64,000 bases of DNA from a candidate division KSB1 bacterium (GTDB lineage Bacteria; Electryoneota; RPQS01), in assembly GCA_016214895.1 (NCBI GenBank), contig JACRMR010000008.1, positions 264,081-328,080 on the forward strand, written 5' to 3'. This document shows, one piece after another, positions 10,388-19,058 of the stretch. The number at the start of each line of letters is the position of its first letter. Positions within the stretch are counted from its first letter, which is position 1. Under the pieces are notes generated by a model that was not told where the DNA came from, ran no database searches, and saw only the letters and a program-made list of their open reading frames with translations. The translations under genes were made by a program, and so were the position numbers.

Positions 10388-11911
10388 CTATTTGCGGAGG
10401 GCGGCAAGGCGACCGCTTCGCGTCCAGTTTGAACCGTTGTTGCCGGATGCAGCGCCCGGCGCGGCCAGTTGAACGTGGGGCGCGCGTTCGGCATTGAGCG
10501 CGACGTGCGCGATGGCCGCCGCCAGCACGGCCTCGTCGTCAAGGGCTTCATTCAATTCGGCGCGATAGCTGTCGAGGAACTCATGGTCGGCCGAATGCGT
10601 CGAGAAGTCGGCCTTCGCAAAGCGCTCCGTGGCCAGGATGTGGCGACAGAAGGAGATATTGGTTCGCACACCAACCACTTCGTAGGCTTCCAGGGCTCGC
10701 AGCATCCGCTCAATGGCCGCGGGCCGCGACTCGGCGCGCGCGATCAACTTGGAGATCATCGGATCGTAGAAACGCGAGACTTCGTCGCCTTCGCGCATCC
10801 CCGAGTCTTCGCGAATTCCGGGGCCGTTCGGACCGCGCAGGCGCGTGAGCTTTCCGGTTGAGGGCAGAAATCCGTTGGCCACATCTTCGGCATAGATTCG
10901 GACCTCAATGGCGTGGCCGCGACGAGTGATCTGTTCTTGGGTGAAGGGCAGTTTCTCCCCGGCGGCCACCATGAGTTGCAGCCGGACCAGATCGTAACCG
11001 GTGACCTCCTCCGTAACCGGGTGCTCCACTTGCAGGCGCGTATTCATCTCGAGGAAGTAGAACCTGCCGTCCGCATCGAGCAAGGTCTCGATGGTCCCCG
11101 CGTTCACATATCCGCACGCTTTGGCCGCCGCCACCGCGGTCGCGCCCATTTTCGCGCGCAGTTCCGGCGTGACGACCGCCGACGGAGATTCTTCGATGAT
11201 CTTCTGATGACGACGCTGCAACGTACACTCGCGTTCGCCGAGATAGACCACGTTGCCGTGCTGATCGGCAAACACTTGAATCTCGATGTGACGCGGATTC
11301 TTCAGGTACTTCTCAACGTAAACCGAGCCGTCGGCAAACGCCGCGAGCGCTTCGCGCTGCGCCGCCTCGTAGGCGCTCTTCATGTCGTCGGCCCGCTCCA
11401 CGACGCGCATGCCCTTGCCACCGCCGCCGGAGACCGCTTTCAACAACACGGGATAGCCGACGCGATTGGCAAACGCTTTCGCGTCATCGGCGGAGGCCAC
11501 GGGACCGTCGCTTCCGGGCACGACCGGCACACCGGCCTTGGTCATCAGCTCCCGCGCTCCGGTTTTGGATCCCATGGAATCGATCGCACGGGGCGGCGGC
11601 CCGACCCAAATCAGCCCGGCATCCGTGACCCGCTGCGCGAAGTCGGCTTTTTCGGAGTGGAATCCGTAGCCCGGATGAATCGCGTCTGCTCCGGATTTCC
11701 CGGCGGCTTCGAGAATCTTCTCCTGACGCAGATAGCTCTCGGCTGCCGGCGAGGCGCCGATGTCGTGGGCTTCGTCAACGGACTGCACGTGCAAGGCGCT
11801 GCGATCCGCATCGGAGTAAATGCCGACGGTCGCGATTCCCATCTCGCGCGCCGTGCGAGCGATTCGAACGGCGATTTCGCCGCGATTTGCAATCAGCAGT
11901 TTCTTAATCAT
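10388..11911 (-). CDS. Biotin carboxylase subunit (acetyl/propionyl-CoA carboxylase)
   Basis: ATP-grasp enzyme that carboxylates biotin on the carrier protein. At 507 residues it is slightly longer than E. coli AccC. The N-terminal domain begins KKLLIANRGEIAVRIARTARE, the ATP-binding loop is SGGGGKGMRVV, and the active-site segment EMNTRLQVEHPVTEE is intact. Because it sits with a separate carrier subunit and methylmalonyl-CoA mutase, a propionyl-CoA carboxylase role is more likely than pure fatty acid synthesis, but a shared role is possible. Its ATG overlaps the stop of the helicase gene by 1 nt. Confidence 0.93.
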   Translation of the reverse strand: MIKKLLIANRGEIAVRIARTAREMGIATVGIYSDADRSALHVQSVDEAHDIGASPAAESYLRQEKILEAAGKSGADAIHPGYGFHSEKADFAQRVTDAGLIWVGPPPRAIDSMGSKTGARELMTKAGVPVVPGSDGPVASADDAKAFANRVGYPVLLKAVSGGGGKGMRVVERADDMKSAYEAAQREALAAFADGSVYVEKYLKNPRHIEIQVFADQHGNVVYLGERECTLQRRHQKIIEESPSAVVTPELRAKMGATAVAAAKACGYVNAGTIETLLDADGRFYFLEMNTRLQVEHPVTEEVTGYDLVRLQLMVAAGEKLPFTQEQITRRGHAIEVRIYAEDVANGFLPSTGKLTRLRGPNGPGIREDSGMREGDEVSRFYDPMISKLIARAESRPAAIERMLRALEAYEVVGVRTNISFCRHILATERFAKADFSTHSADHEFLDSYRAELNEALDDEAVLAAAIAHVALNAERAPHVQLAAPGAASGNNGSNWTRSGRLAALRK

Positions 11912-14829
11912 CAGGAGACGGACTCCACGGAATCCATGAAGTTCCGCGGATCAAGCCGCAGCGGAATTCTCACCGTTCCAAAGTCCTTTCTCTCATAGAG
12001 CACATAGCCGTGTCCGAGCGCGAACAACAGCAGGTCGCGGGTCAATTCGACATCGTGGATGCAGTATTCCGTGACGAGATCGAGGCGCCCTTCCTTGAAC
12101 CATTCGAGCGATTGCAGACCGTCGGCGGTCTTTTGCGCGCCCAATGTGGCACGCGTGAGCGTATCAAGTTTGAGGCGGTTCCCCAGCGAATCCTGCACTT
12201 CCAGCAGCAGGTCGAGCGTCGGCAAGGCCTGCAAGTCCGCGAAGGTGTAACCCCGCAGCACTTCGTAATCGAACCGTTTGAGGTTATATCCCACCACCAG
12301 ATCGGCGGACTGCAAGTGCGCGATCAGCGCCTCCACCTCCGACTCGCCGTAAGCGGACATCCGGTTGGTTTTGCTATCCCACACCACACCGATGGCCAAC
12401 CGCATGAACCGGATGGCATTCCAACCGCCGACGTCGTCGGCGGACAACTGAGTTTCGAGATCGAACACCAGCACACGCTTGTCGGCGGGCAGGTTGACAG
12501 CCTGCCACGGAACTTCTGCGGTTTCGCTCACGGGTTGGGCCACGCGGACGGCCGCGGCTTCCGGCAGCACGGTTCGCTCCCGGTCCAACAACACGTCAAG
12601 CACCCGCACCGCTGCGCGCTTGTCGAGTGGCTTGTTTCCGGAACCGCACTTCGGGGACTGAATGCACGTCGGGCACCCGGCTTCACAGGAGCAGTTCAGG
12701 ATCAGCTCCCGCGTGCGAACCAGCAAGTCCGCAAGGATCGAAAAGGTAAAGTTCGCGATGCCCGCGCCGCCCGGATAGCCATCGTAGAAGAACACGGCAC
12801 CTTCCGGCAACTGCGGGTGCTTCATGAAACTGATGCCGCCGACATCGTTGCGGTCACAGAGTGCGAACAACGGAATCAGCGAGATCGCCGCGTGCTCGCA
12901 AGCATGAATCCCACCCATGAAATGCAGTTCTTCGGCAGCGAGTATGCTCTCCAGATCGGCCGGCAGCTGCAGCCAGAGGCTGTCGGTGACATAACTCTGC
13001 GGCGGCAGGTCGAGCGGCTCGACGGAAAGCAATTCCTGTGTGTAGATACGGCGGCGCTCGAAGCTGTGGTAGGTTTCAGTGACCTTGACCTTGCCGCGAT
13101 GGGCGACGAAACCGTGCACGACCTTCTGTTCGCGGTCGTCGAGGATTTCCGTCTGCTTGTCGGAGCGCGCCATCGTGTAGATCGTGCTCGTCGTGGGTCT
13201 CACGACCACCCGTCTGCGCTCGATGTCTAGTTCCTCGACCAAATACGGCTCGCCGCGATGCAGATAGACGGCGCCGGTATGGCATTCCCGAAAGACCGCG
13301 CCGCCGCTGATATCTCCAACGGGTCGCTTCAATCCGTTTTGCATGATGTCAAACGTGCCGCCGATGTTGCGCAGATTGACCGCGGCGTGCGGCCGGGGAC
13401 CGCCCGGAAACCACTGCTTTCCGGAGGCGCTTCGCACCAGGGCGCCTTCGCGTTCGAGATCGGCAAGCACGTCTTGGTAGCGCGTGACATCAATGAACGG
13501 GTCGTCGGCCATCAGCGGAATCTCCGCGGCCGCCGCGGGCAGATGCGCCCGCAGGATTTCTTCATTGGCATCGTTGACCAGCGCGGCTTCAAACGGTCGA
13601 TGGAGGAATTGCTCCGGCCGCGAAACCAGATACTGATCGAGTGCATCATACCCGGCGATCATGATCACCGCGCTGTGCTCATCCCGCCTCCCAACTCGAC
13701 CCGCGCGCTGCCAGAAGGACATCATGCTGCCGGGATAACCGGCGAGAATACAAAGGTCGAGTCCGCCGATGTCGATGCCCAGTTCGAGCGCGCTGGTGGA
13801 GATGACGCCCGTGAGCTCGCCCGAGGCGAGTCTGCGCTCGATGTCGCGGCGTTCCTCGCTCAGAAAACCGGCTCGATAAGAGCTAATCCGCGGCGCCAGG
13901 TCCGGCCGGGTGTCCAGCACGATCCGGTGCACCACTTCCGTTTGCACGCGGGCTTTCGAGAAGACGAGCGTTTTCAACCCGGCGTCAATGGCTTTGACGA
14001 AGAGCTTCGCGACCAGACTCGTTGTGGAGCTTTGCGTGCTCAGCATCACGAAATCCTTCGCGGCCAGCGGCGCGCCGGATTCCGACACCACGGTGAAGTC
14101 GCGATGCATTAGCGATTCGGCGAGTGCACGCGGATTCGCGATCGTCGCCGAGAGGCAGATGAACTGCGGCTTTACTCGATGATAGCTAAGCAGCCGTTGC
14201 AGCCGCGCCAGCACTTGCAGGATATGCGAGCCGAACACGCCGCGGTAGGTGTGCAGTTCATCGATGACCACGTACCGCAGGCGCTTGAGCAGTTGCTCCC
14301 AGCCGGTGTGATAGGCGAGCAACCCCTGATGGAGCATGTCCGGATTCGTGATCAGGAAGTTCGGCGGACTCCGCTTGATCTTCGCGCGCTTTGCCGCGGG
14401 CGTGTCGCCATCGTAGATCTCAACCGAGAATGGCAGCGTACCGGCCAACGCCGCTTGCCAATGCACGAGTTTGCCACGCTGGTCCTGCTCGAGCGCTTTG
14501 AGCGGATAGATCAAGAGCGCGCTCGTCGCGGGCTCGGCCAGCATCGCTTCCAGAATCGGCAGCGAAAAGGTCAGCGTCTTGCCGCTCGCCGTCGGCGTCA
14601 CCACGACCACGGATTCTCCGCGCCGGACCGCTTCCACCGCCGCCACCTGATGCGTGAAGAGCCGGCGGATGCCGTCGCGCTGTAGCGCGTTCAGAATCGC
14701 CTGCGGAAGCGGCGGATCGAGTTCGGCAAAGGCGGCGTCGCGCTCCGGCAGCGCTTCGCGATAGCGAAACGACCGCGCGATTTCCGCATCGTCCTCGATG
14801 GCGGCGAGAAAGTTGTCAATCCGCGACAT
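11911..14829 (-). CDS. MrfA-like superfamily 2 helicase fused to a DEDD exonuclease (MrfB-like)
   Basis: A 972-residue fusion. Residues 1 to about 760 match the MrfA/YprA helicase family: Q-motif region FTHQVAAVEAV, Walker A TPTASGKT (78-85), DELH, SATIANP, a helicase C domain with RAGRVGRR, and a DUF1998-type C-terminal module with four cysteines (CSCEAGCPTC) and a following CG. Residues about 785-950 form an RNase H-like DEDD exonuclease: Asp790/Glu792 in DLET, Asp854 in GYNLKRFD, and Tyr922/Asp926 in YCIHD. In Bacillus subtilis, MrfA and MrfB are separate neighbouring genes acting in mitomycin C damage repair independently of UvrABC. Repair of DNA adducts or crosslinks is inferred here from that family knowledge. 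Its start directly abuts the SDR stop. Confidence 0.88.
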   Translation of the reverse strand: MSRIDNFLAAIEDDAEIARSFRYREALPERDAAFAELDPPLPQAILNALQRDGIRRLFTHQVAAVEAVRRGESVVVVTPTASGKTLTFSLPILEAMLAEPATSALLIYPLKALEQDQRGKLVHWQAALAGTLPFSVEIYDGDTPAAKRAKIKRSPPNFLITNPDMLHQGLLAYHTGWEQLLKRLRYVVIDELHTYRGVFGSHILQVLARLQRLLSYHRVKPQFICLSATIANPRALAESLMHRDFTVVSESGAPLAAKDFVMLSTQSSTTSLVAKLFVKAIDAGLKTLVFSKARVQTEVVHRIVLDTRPDLAPRISSYRAGFLSEERRDIERRLASGELTGVISTSALELGIDIGGLDLCILAGYPGSMMSFWQRAGRVGRRDEHSAVIMIAGYDALDQYLVSRPEQFLHRPFEAALVNDANEEILRAHLPAAAAEIPLMADDPFIDVTRYQDVLADLEREGALVRSASGKQWFPGGPRPHAAVNLRNIGGTFDIMQNGLKRPVGDISGGAVFRECHTGAVYLHRGEPYLVEELDIERRRVVVRPTTSTIYTMARSDKQTEILDDREQKVVHGFVAHRGKVKVTETYHSFERRRIYTQELLSVEPLDLPPQSYVTDSLWLQLPADLESILAAEELHFMGGIHACEHAAISLIPLFALCDRNDVGGISFMKHPQLPEGAVFFYDGYPGGAGIANFTFSILADLLVRTRELILNCSCEAGCPTCIQSPKCGSGNKPLDKRAAVRVLDVLLDRERTVLPEAAAVRVAQPVSETAEVPWQAVNLPADKRVLVFDLETQLSADDVGGWNAIRFMRLAIGVVWDSKTNRMSAYGESEVEALIAHLQSADLVVGYNLKRFDYEVLRGYTFADLQALPTLDLLLEVQDSLGNRLKLDTLTRATLGAQKTADGLQSLEWFKEGRLDLVTEYCIHDVELTRDLLLFALGHGYVLYERKDFGTVRIPLRLDPRNFMDSVESVS

Positions 14830-15813
14830 TCAGATGAGATCGTCAGCGACGTAACTCTCGTACGTCTCGCGCAACAGCGCATCCAATTCGTATTCGCAGC
14901 GAAATCCCCAGGCGCGCTCAATCGCGGAGGCATCGCAGACCCAGCCATCCGCCAGTATCTCGCGCAGTTTGTCCCGACTCAATAGTGCCGGTTTTCCGGT
15001 GAGTCTGCATACAAGCTCGGAGATTGGCGCCGCGGCATGAATCACAGGACGCGGAATCGGCAACGCCCGAACCCGGCGACCAGCGATCCGGGCCAGCCGG
15101 AAACTCACGTCGCTCCACGTCACAGAATCGCGCGCGGCGGCAAAGTACACGGCCTTCAACCCGCGATCGGATTCTCCCGCGAGCAGTAGCGCTCGCGCCA
15201 GATCTTTCACATAGATCAAGCTGTAACGTTGCGAGCCGGAGCCCCACCGCGGATAAAGCCCGAAGGCCTTGATCGCGCGAAACAGCGGAACAAATTGCAG
15301 GTCACGCGGTCCGATCACCGCGGACGGGCGGAGGATCACCCACTCCATTTCACCTGCATTCGCCACTATCTCGCGCTCGCCTTCCAGCTTGCTTCGGCCA
15401 TAGGCCGAGATCGGGGTCGGCGGCTCGTCTTCTCGCTTCGCACCCGCGCCGGTCGAAGGCCCGGCCGCAGCTTGCGAAGAGCAGAGCACGAAGCGTTTAC
15501 ACCCGGCGTCCCGCGCGACTTTCGTGAATTCGGCCACACCCCGCACGTTCACGCGGAACAAATCAACTTCATGAACGGCTTTCGTCAAGCCCGCGCAGTG
15601 AACGACGGTCTCGCATTCCGCGACCGCGGCGCGCAGTGATTCCACATTGGCGACGTCCCCTGTGGCGAACTCAACCGGCAAAGCTCGCAACCAACTCAGC
15701 CGATTCGGGTCGCGCACCAGTGCGCGCACGATCCACCCCGCCCGCAAGTAGGACTCAATCGTGTGACTGCCGACGAAACCCGTGCCGCCGGTAATCAGCG
15801 CGCGCCGCCTCAC
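14830..15813 (-). CDS. NAD(P)-dependent epimerase/dehydratase (extended SDR)
   Basis: A 327-residue extended short-chain dehydrogenase. The Rossmann motif is GGTGFVG (9-15) and the catalytic pair is Tyr138/Lys142 in SAYGRSKLEGE. Members act on nucleotide sugars, sterols or other lipids; the sequence does not show which. An ATGA overlap joins it to the thioesterase gene upstream. Tight packing with a thioesterase and accA hints at lipid metabolism, while nearby glycosyltransferases would suit sugar-nucleotide chemistry. Confidence 0.88.
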   Translation of the reverse strand: MRRRALITGGTGFVGSHTIESYLRAGWIVRALVRDPNRLSWLRALPVEFATGDVANVESLRAAVAECETVVHCAGLTKAVHEVDLFRVNVRGVAEFTKVARDAGCKRFVLCSSQAAAGPSTGAGAKREDEPPTPISAYGRSKLEGEREIVANAGEMEWVILRPSAVIGPRDLQFVPLFRAIKAFGLYPRWGSGSQRYSLIYVKDLARALLLAGESDRGLKAVYFAAARDSVTWSDVSFRLARIAGRRVRALPIPRPVIHAAAPISELVCRLTGKPALLSRDKLREILADGWVCDASAIERAWGFRCEYELDALLRETYESYVADDLI

Positions 15814-16247
15814 GCGTGGACTCGATCCAGCAATTCCTGCGGAATCCGGATGGGCTTGCCGATCGCCGACACGAAACAGTGGTCGGTGTGGCCAGTGGCA
15901 ATCGTCGCGTTGTCGGTCGCTCTCGTCAACCGATACTGGAAGCGGATTCGGAATGCCGAAGGCAGAATCAGGGCGGTCTCGACGCGCACGATATCATCGT
16001 ACCGCGCCCCCTCGTGGTATCGACAGCGGGCCTCCACCACCGGCAGCCGCATGCCCCGTTCCTCGAGCGCGCGATACGATGTCCAGATCGCGCGAATCAA
16101 TTCCGTTCGCCCGACTTCAAAATACGTGAGGTAGGTGCCATAGTACACCCACCCCATTGCATCCGTGTCCCCATAGCGTACGCGCAACTCCGTTGTCGCG
16201 CTGCACACCGGTCGGTCAGCCTTCGAGGAAGAAGCCGATCTTCTCAT
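15810..16247 (-). CDS. Acyl-CoA thioesterase, YbgC/4HBT hot-dog family
   Basis: Hydrolyses acyl-CoA or acyl-ACP thioesters. The 145-residue chain has the family active-site segment VRYGDTDAMGWVYYGTYL, with the catalytic Asp at 27 or 29. The ATG at 16247 overlaps the accA 3' end by 32 nt; a GTG at 16208, just after the accA stop, would give a 132-residue protein closer to the family norm. It lies between accA and the SDR gene. YbgC in E. coli is associated with the Tol-Pal region, but no tol genes are visible here. Confidence 0.88.
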   Translation of the reverse strand: MRRSASSSKADRPVCSATTELRVRYGDTDAMGWVYYGTYLTYFEVGRTELIRAIWTSYRALEERGMRLPVVEARCRYHEGARYDDIVRVETALILPSAFRIRFQYRLTRATDNATIATGHTDHCFVSAIGKPIRIPQELLDRVHA

Positions 16248-17223
16248 ACTTCGCGTGGCGCGCCGCGATCAGCTCGGTCTGCGACAAGTGAGCGAGCTGG
16301 TCGAGCGCTTCAAGAATCTGGCGCTTGAGCGCGTCCGCGCTGAAATCGTAGTCGGTATGCGCGCCGCCCATCGGTTCGTCAATGATACCGTCAATGATCT
16401 TGAGCTTGAGCAGGTCGGTCGAAGTCAGCTTCAAGGCCTCGGCGGCTTGCGGCGCCTGTGCGGCATCGCGGTAGAGGATGGACGCGCAGCCTTCCGGCGA
16501 GATGACGGAGTAAATCGAATACTCCATCATGTAAATGCGGTCAGCGACGGAGATCGCGAGCGCTCCGCCGGAGCCCCCCTCGCCGATGACGACCGTCACG
16601 ATGGGAACGGCGATTTGCGCCATTTCATACAGGCTGCGCGCGATCGCCTCGGCCTGCCCGCGCTCCTCGGCGCCCAAGCCGGGGTACGCTCCCGGCGTAT
16701 CGACGAGCGTGATAATCGGCCGACGAAATTTTGCGGCCAGTTTCATCAGGCGCATCGCTTTCCGGTAGCCTTCGGGATTGGCCATCGCGAAATTGCGATA
16801 AAGATTGTCCTTTGTGCCGCGCCCTTTTTGATGGCCGATCAACAGGGCCTGGCGACCGGCGATTTCGGCGAAGCCGCCGACAATCGCGTGATCATCGCTG
16901 AACCCGCGGTCGCCGTGCAACTCCAGAAACGAATCGAAGATGCGGCCGACATAATCCAGCGTGTAGGGTCGCCGCGGATGGCGCGCGATCTGCACTTTCT
17001 GCCACGCCGAGAGGTTCTGATAGACCTCGGTCCGCAACCGCTCGGCTTTCTTCTCCATGCGGTCGATTTCGACGGCGAGCGACCGCATCGCCGGGCCGGT
17101 CGCCAGCGCGCGCATCTCGGCGATTTTGCGCTCCAACTCGACCACCGGCTTTTCAAAGTCCATGACGAAGCTATCGGCGAAACTCGTCTTCACGGCGGCG
17201 GACGCTCGTTCGCTACTGCTCAT
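16216..17223 (-). CDS. accA: Acetyl-CoA carboxylase carboxyltransferase subunit alpha
   Basis: Half of the carboxyltransferase that makes malonyl-CoA for fatty acid synthesis; works with AccD, which is not in the window. The 335 residues contain LDYVGRIFDSFLELHGDR, KGRGTKDNLYRNFGM-like KGRGTKDN, PGAYPGLGAEERGQ and GEGGSGGALAI, all family hallmarks. The ATG at 17223 has GAGG 6 nt upstream and adds about 20 residues compared with a second ATG at 17163, which would match the E. coli start more closely. A 15-bp dyad lies just upstream of the start. Confidence 0.95.
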   Translation of the reverse strand: MSSSERASAAVKTSFADSFVMDFEKPVVELERKIAEMRALATGPAMRSLAVEIDRMEKKAERLRTEVYQNLSAWQKVQIARHPRRPYTLDYVGRIFDSFLELHGDRGFSDDHAIVGGFAEIAGRQALLIGHQKGRGTKDNLYRNFAMANPEGYRKAMRLMKLAAKFRRPIITLVDTPGAYPGLGAEERGQAEAIARSLYEMAQIAVPIVTVVIGEGGSGGALAISVADRIYMMEYSIYSVISPEGCASILYRDAAQAPQAAEALKLTSTDLLKLKIIDGIIDEPMGGAHTDYDFSADALKRQILEALDQLAHLSQTELIAARHAKYEKIGFFLEG

Positions 17224-17239
17224 CGTTTACCTCACATCT

Positions 17240-17254
17240 CTTGAAATGTTCAAG
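17240..17254. promoter_or_regulatory. Dyad upstream of accA
   Basis: CTTGAA-ATG-TTCAAG, a 6-bp perfect inverted repeat, lies 17-31 nt before the accA start. It could be an operator or a small hairpin; no matching regulator is known from this window. Confidence 0.3.
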
Positions 17255-17279
17255 ACCGCCATCGCCCTTCGCTGACGGC

Positions 17280-18134
17280 TCAGCGGCGGGACAGAAGTTT
17301 CCAAATTGCGATACCGGCATGCATGCACCGCACCGCTGTCACCGAGTACTCTGCGGACAACCGCTTATCGACAAAGATATTCATCGCCCGGAAGAACTCC
17401 CGTCGCGCGCGATCGGTCGCGAACTTCATGCTGGCGCCCTTCACGTGCAGCACGCGAGCGGTCGGCACATACCAGCGTTCGAGACCTACCGCCGCCAGTT
17501 TCCAGCAGAGGTCAATGTCCTCGCCGTACAGAAAATAGTCTTCGTCAAATCCGCCGATCTGCTCGAACGCCGCACGTCTCACGAGCATGCAGCAGCCGGA
17601 GAGTGAATCAGTCATCACTTCGCGCTCGGGCGATACGCCCGGCATCTGGTAGGCGGCGAGCGTGGGCGATCTGGGGAACACGCGGTCGAGGCGGGCGGCG
17701 TAGGCCAGCGCGGCCAGCGGTCTCGGGAACCCGCGGCGCGCGGAGTAGTCGAACTTGCCGCTGCCGTTCACGATTCGCGGCCCGACCGCTCCGGCGAGCG
17801 GACGACTGTCGAGCAGGGCAACCAGTTCGCCGATCGTCATGGCGTCGATTTCCGTATCCGGATTCAGGATCAGCAGAAACTCTGATTCCGCGCGCATCGC
17901 CCCGCGGTTCACTCCGGTGCCGAACCCGACATTTTCCGGATTGGCGATCACAACAACGTCGGGGTAATTCTGGCGGCACCAGTCCGCGGTGCCGTCCTGC
18001 GACGCGTTGTCCACCACGACGATTCCTGACAACCATGGTCCGCCGAACTCGCGCAGGGATTTCAGGCACGCGCCGACGTGGTCTTTGGAATGATAAGTAA
18101 CCAGGATCACCGTCACGCAGGGCCGCGCGGACAT
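17280..18134 (-). CDS. Glycosyltransferase family 2 (rhamnosyl-type)
   Basis: A cytoplasmic GT-A glycosyltransferase of 284 residues, likely adding sugars to a cell-surface glycan. It begins VTVILVTYHSKDHV, has VVDNASQDGT and the DxD-like ILNPDTE segment, then FDEDYFLYGEDIDLCWK, the pattern of dTDP-rhamnosyltransferase-like GT2 enzymes. The ATG at 18134 is preferred because it directly follows the stop of the upstream synthase gene; an earlier in-frame ATG at 18176 would overlap that gene by 40 nt. Acceptor and sugar cannot be told from sequence. Confidence 0.88.
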   Translation of the reverse strand: MSARPCVTVILVTYHSKDHVGACLKSLREFGGPWLSGIVVVDNASQDGTADWCRQNYPDVVVIANPENVGFGTGVNRGAMRAESEFLLILNPDTEIDAMTIGELVALLDSRPLAGAVGPRIVNGSGKFDYSARRGFPRPLAALAYAARLDRVFPRSPTLAAYQMPGVSPEREVMTDSLSGCCMLVRRAAFEQIGGFDEDYFLYGEDIDLCWKLAAVGLERWYVPTARVLHVKGASMKFATDRARREFFRAMNIFVDKRLSAEYSVTAVRCMHAGIAIWKLLSRR

Positions 18135-18136
18135 GC

Positions 18137-18856
18137 TCAGAGGGTTCCGAACATCGAGCGCAGCCGCAGCTTCCACACCATCATCACCGCCTCGCGAATG
18201 ATCGCTTTGGACATCTTGGACTGGCCGACGCGGCGATCGACGAAGATGATCGGGATCTCCTTCCAGCGAAAACCTTTGCGCCAGGCCTTGAAGTTCATTT
18301 CAATCTGGAAGCTGTAGCCGCCTGATTTCACGCGGTCGAGATCAATCGCCTGCAGCACGGTGGTGCGAAAACACTTGAAGCCTCCGGTCGGATCCTTGAT
18401 CGGCATTCCCGTGATCGCGCGCGTATAATAGGAGGCGAAATAGCTGAGCATCAACCTGCTCAGCGGCCAGTTCACGACCGAGATTCCGTTGACATAGCGC
18501 GAGCCGAGCACGAAGTCGTGCGTTTCGATCGCCTTCAGGAAGTTCGGCAGTTCGAGCGGATCGTGGGAGAAATCCGCATCCATCTCAAACACAATCTCAT
18601 AGCGGTTTTCGATGGCGTATTTGAAACCCGCGACGTAAGCGGTGCCGAGGCCGAGCTTTCCGGTGCGAACAATCAGCTTCAAATGCGGATCAGCCTGCGC
18701 GCGCTCACGGACGCGTGCGGCCGTCCCGTCCGGCGAATTGTCATCGACCACGAGCACGTCGAGCTCGAGGTGCTGGCCGAGCACGGCGTCAAGAATGTGG
18801 TCGATCGTATCCCGCTCGTTGTAGGTCGGGATCACCACAAGTCCTTTCATGCCCAT
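18137..18856 (-). CDS. Polyprenyl-phosphate hexose (mannose) synthase, GT2
   Basis: Transfers a hexose from a nucleotide sugar to polyprenyl phosphate, giving the lipid-linked donor used by GT-C enzymes on the outer side of the membrane. The 239 residues begin GLVVIPTYNERDTI and carry VVDDNSPDGT, EMDADFSHDP and SRYVNGISV with VVNWPLSR, the classical dolichol-phosphate-mannose synthase pattern. It ends without a GtrA-like membrane domain. The SD GGAG lies 5 nt before the ATG. The DUF2723 GT-C protein at 19856 is a plausible user of its product. Mannose is the family default, not proven here. Confidence 0.9.
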   Translation of the reverse strand: MGMKGLVVIPTYNERDTIDHILDAVLGQHLELDVLVVDDNSPDGTAARVRERAQADPHLKLIVRTGKLGLGTAYVAGFKYAIENRYEIVFEMDADFSHDPLELPNFLKAIETHDFVLGSRYVNGISVVNWPLSRLMLSYFASYYTRAITGMPIKDPTGGFKCFRTTVLQAIDLDRVKSGGYSFQIEMNFKAWRKGFRWKEIPIIFVDRRVGQSKMSKAIIREAVMMVWKLRLRSMFGTL

Positions 18857-18974
18857 GTCCGCTCCGCGGTAGCGAACCGGATCGCGCCAGTGAATTCGTA
18901 CGTCCGGAACGGACTAAGGGTGTCGGGAAACAAGTGCGATGGACACTCCGGCGGTTGGGAGTTTTGGCGGGTCA

Positions 18975-19010
18975 GGAAAAGAGCATCACCCGACGTTCCG
19001 GCGGGTGATG
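18975..19010 (-). terminator. Intrinsic terminator after the outer-membrane protein gene
   Basis: On the - strand a 9-bp stem (CATCACCCG / CGGGTGATG) is followed by CTCTTTTCC. It lies 49 bp after the outer-membrane protein gene and separates it from the glycosyltransferase genes. The rest of 18857-19058 shows no gene. Confidence 0.6.
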
Positions 19011-19058
19011 GTCCGAGCATATTCGAAGTTGACGCTGCTCACGCAGACCGATCGGCCA

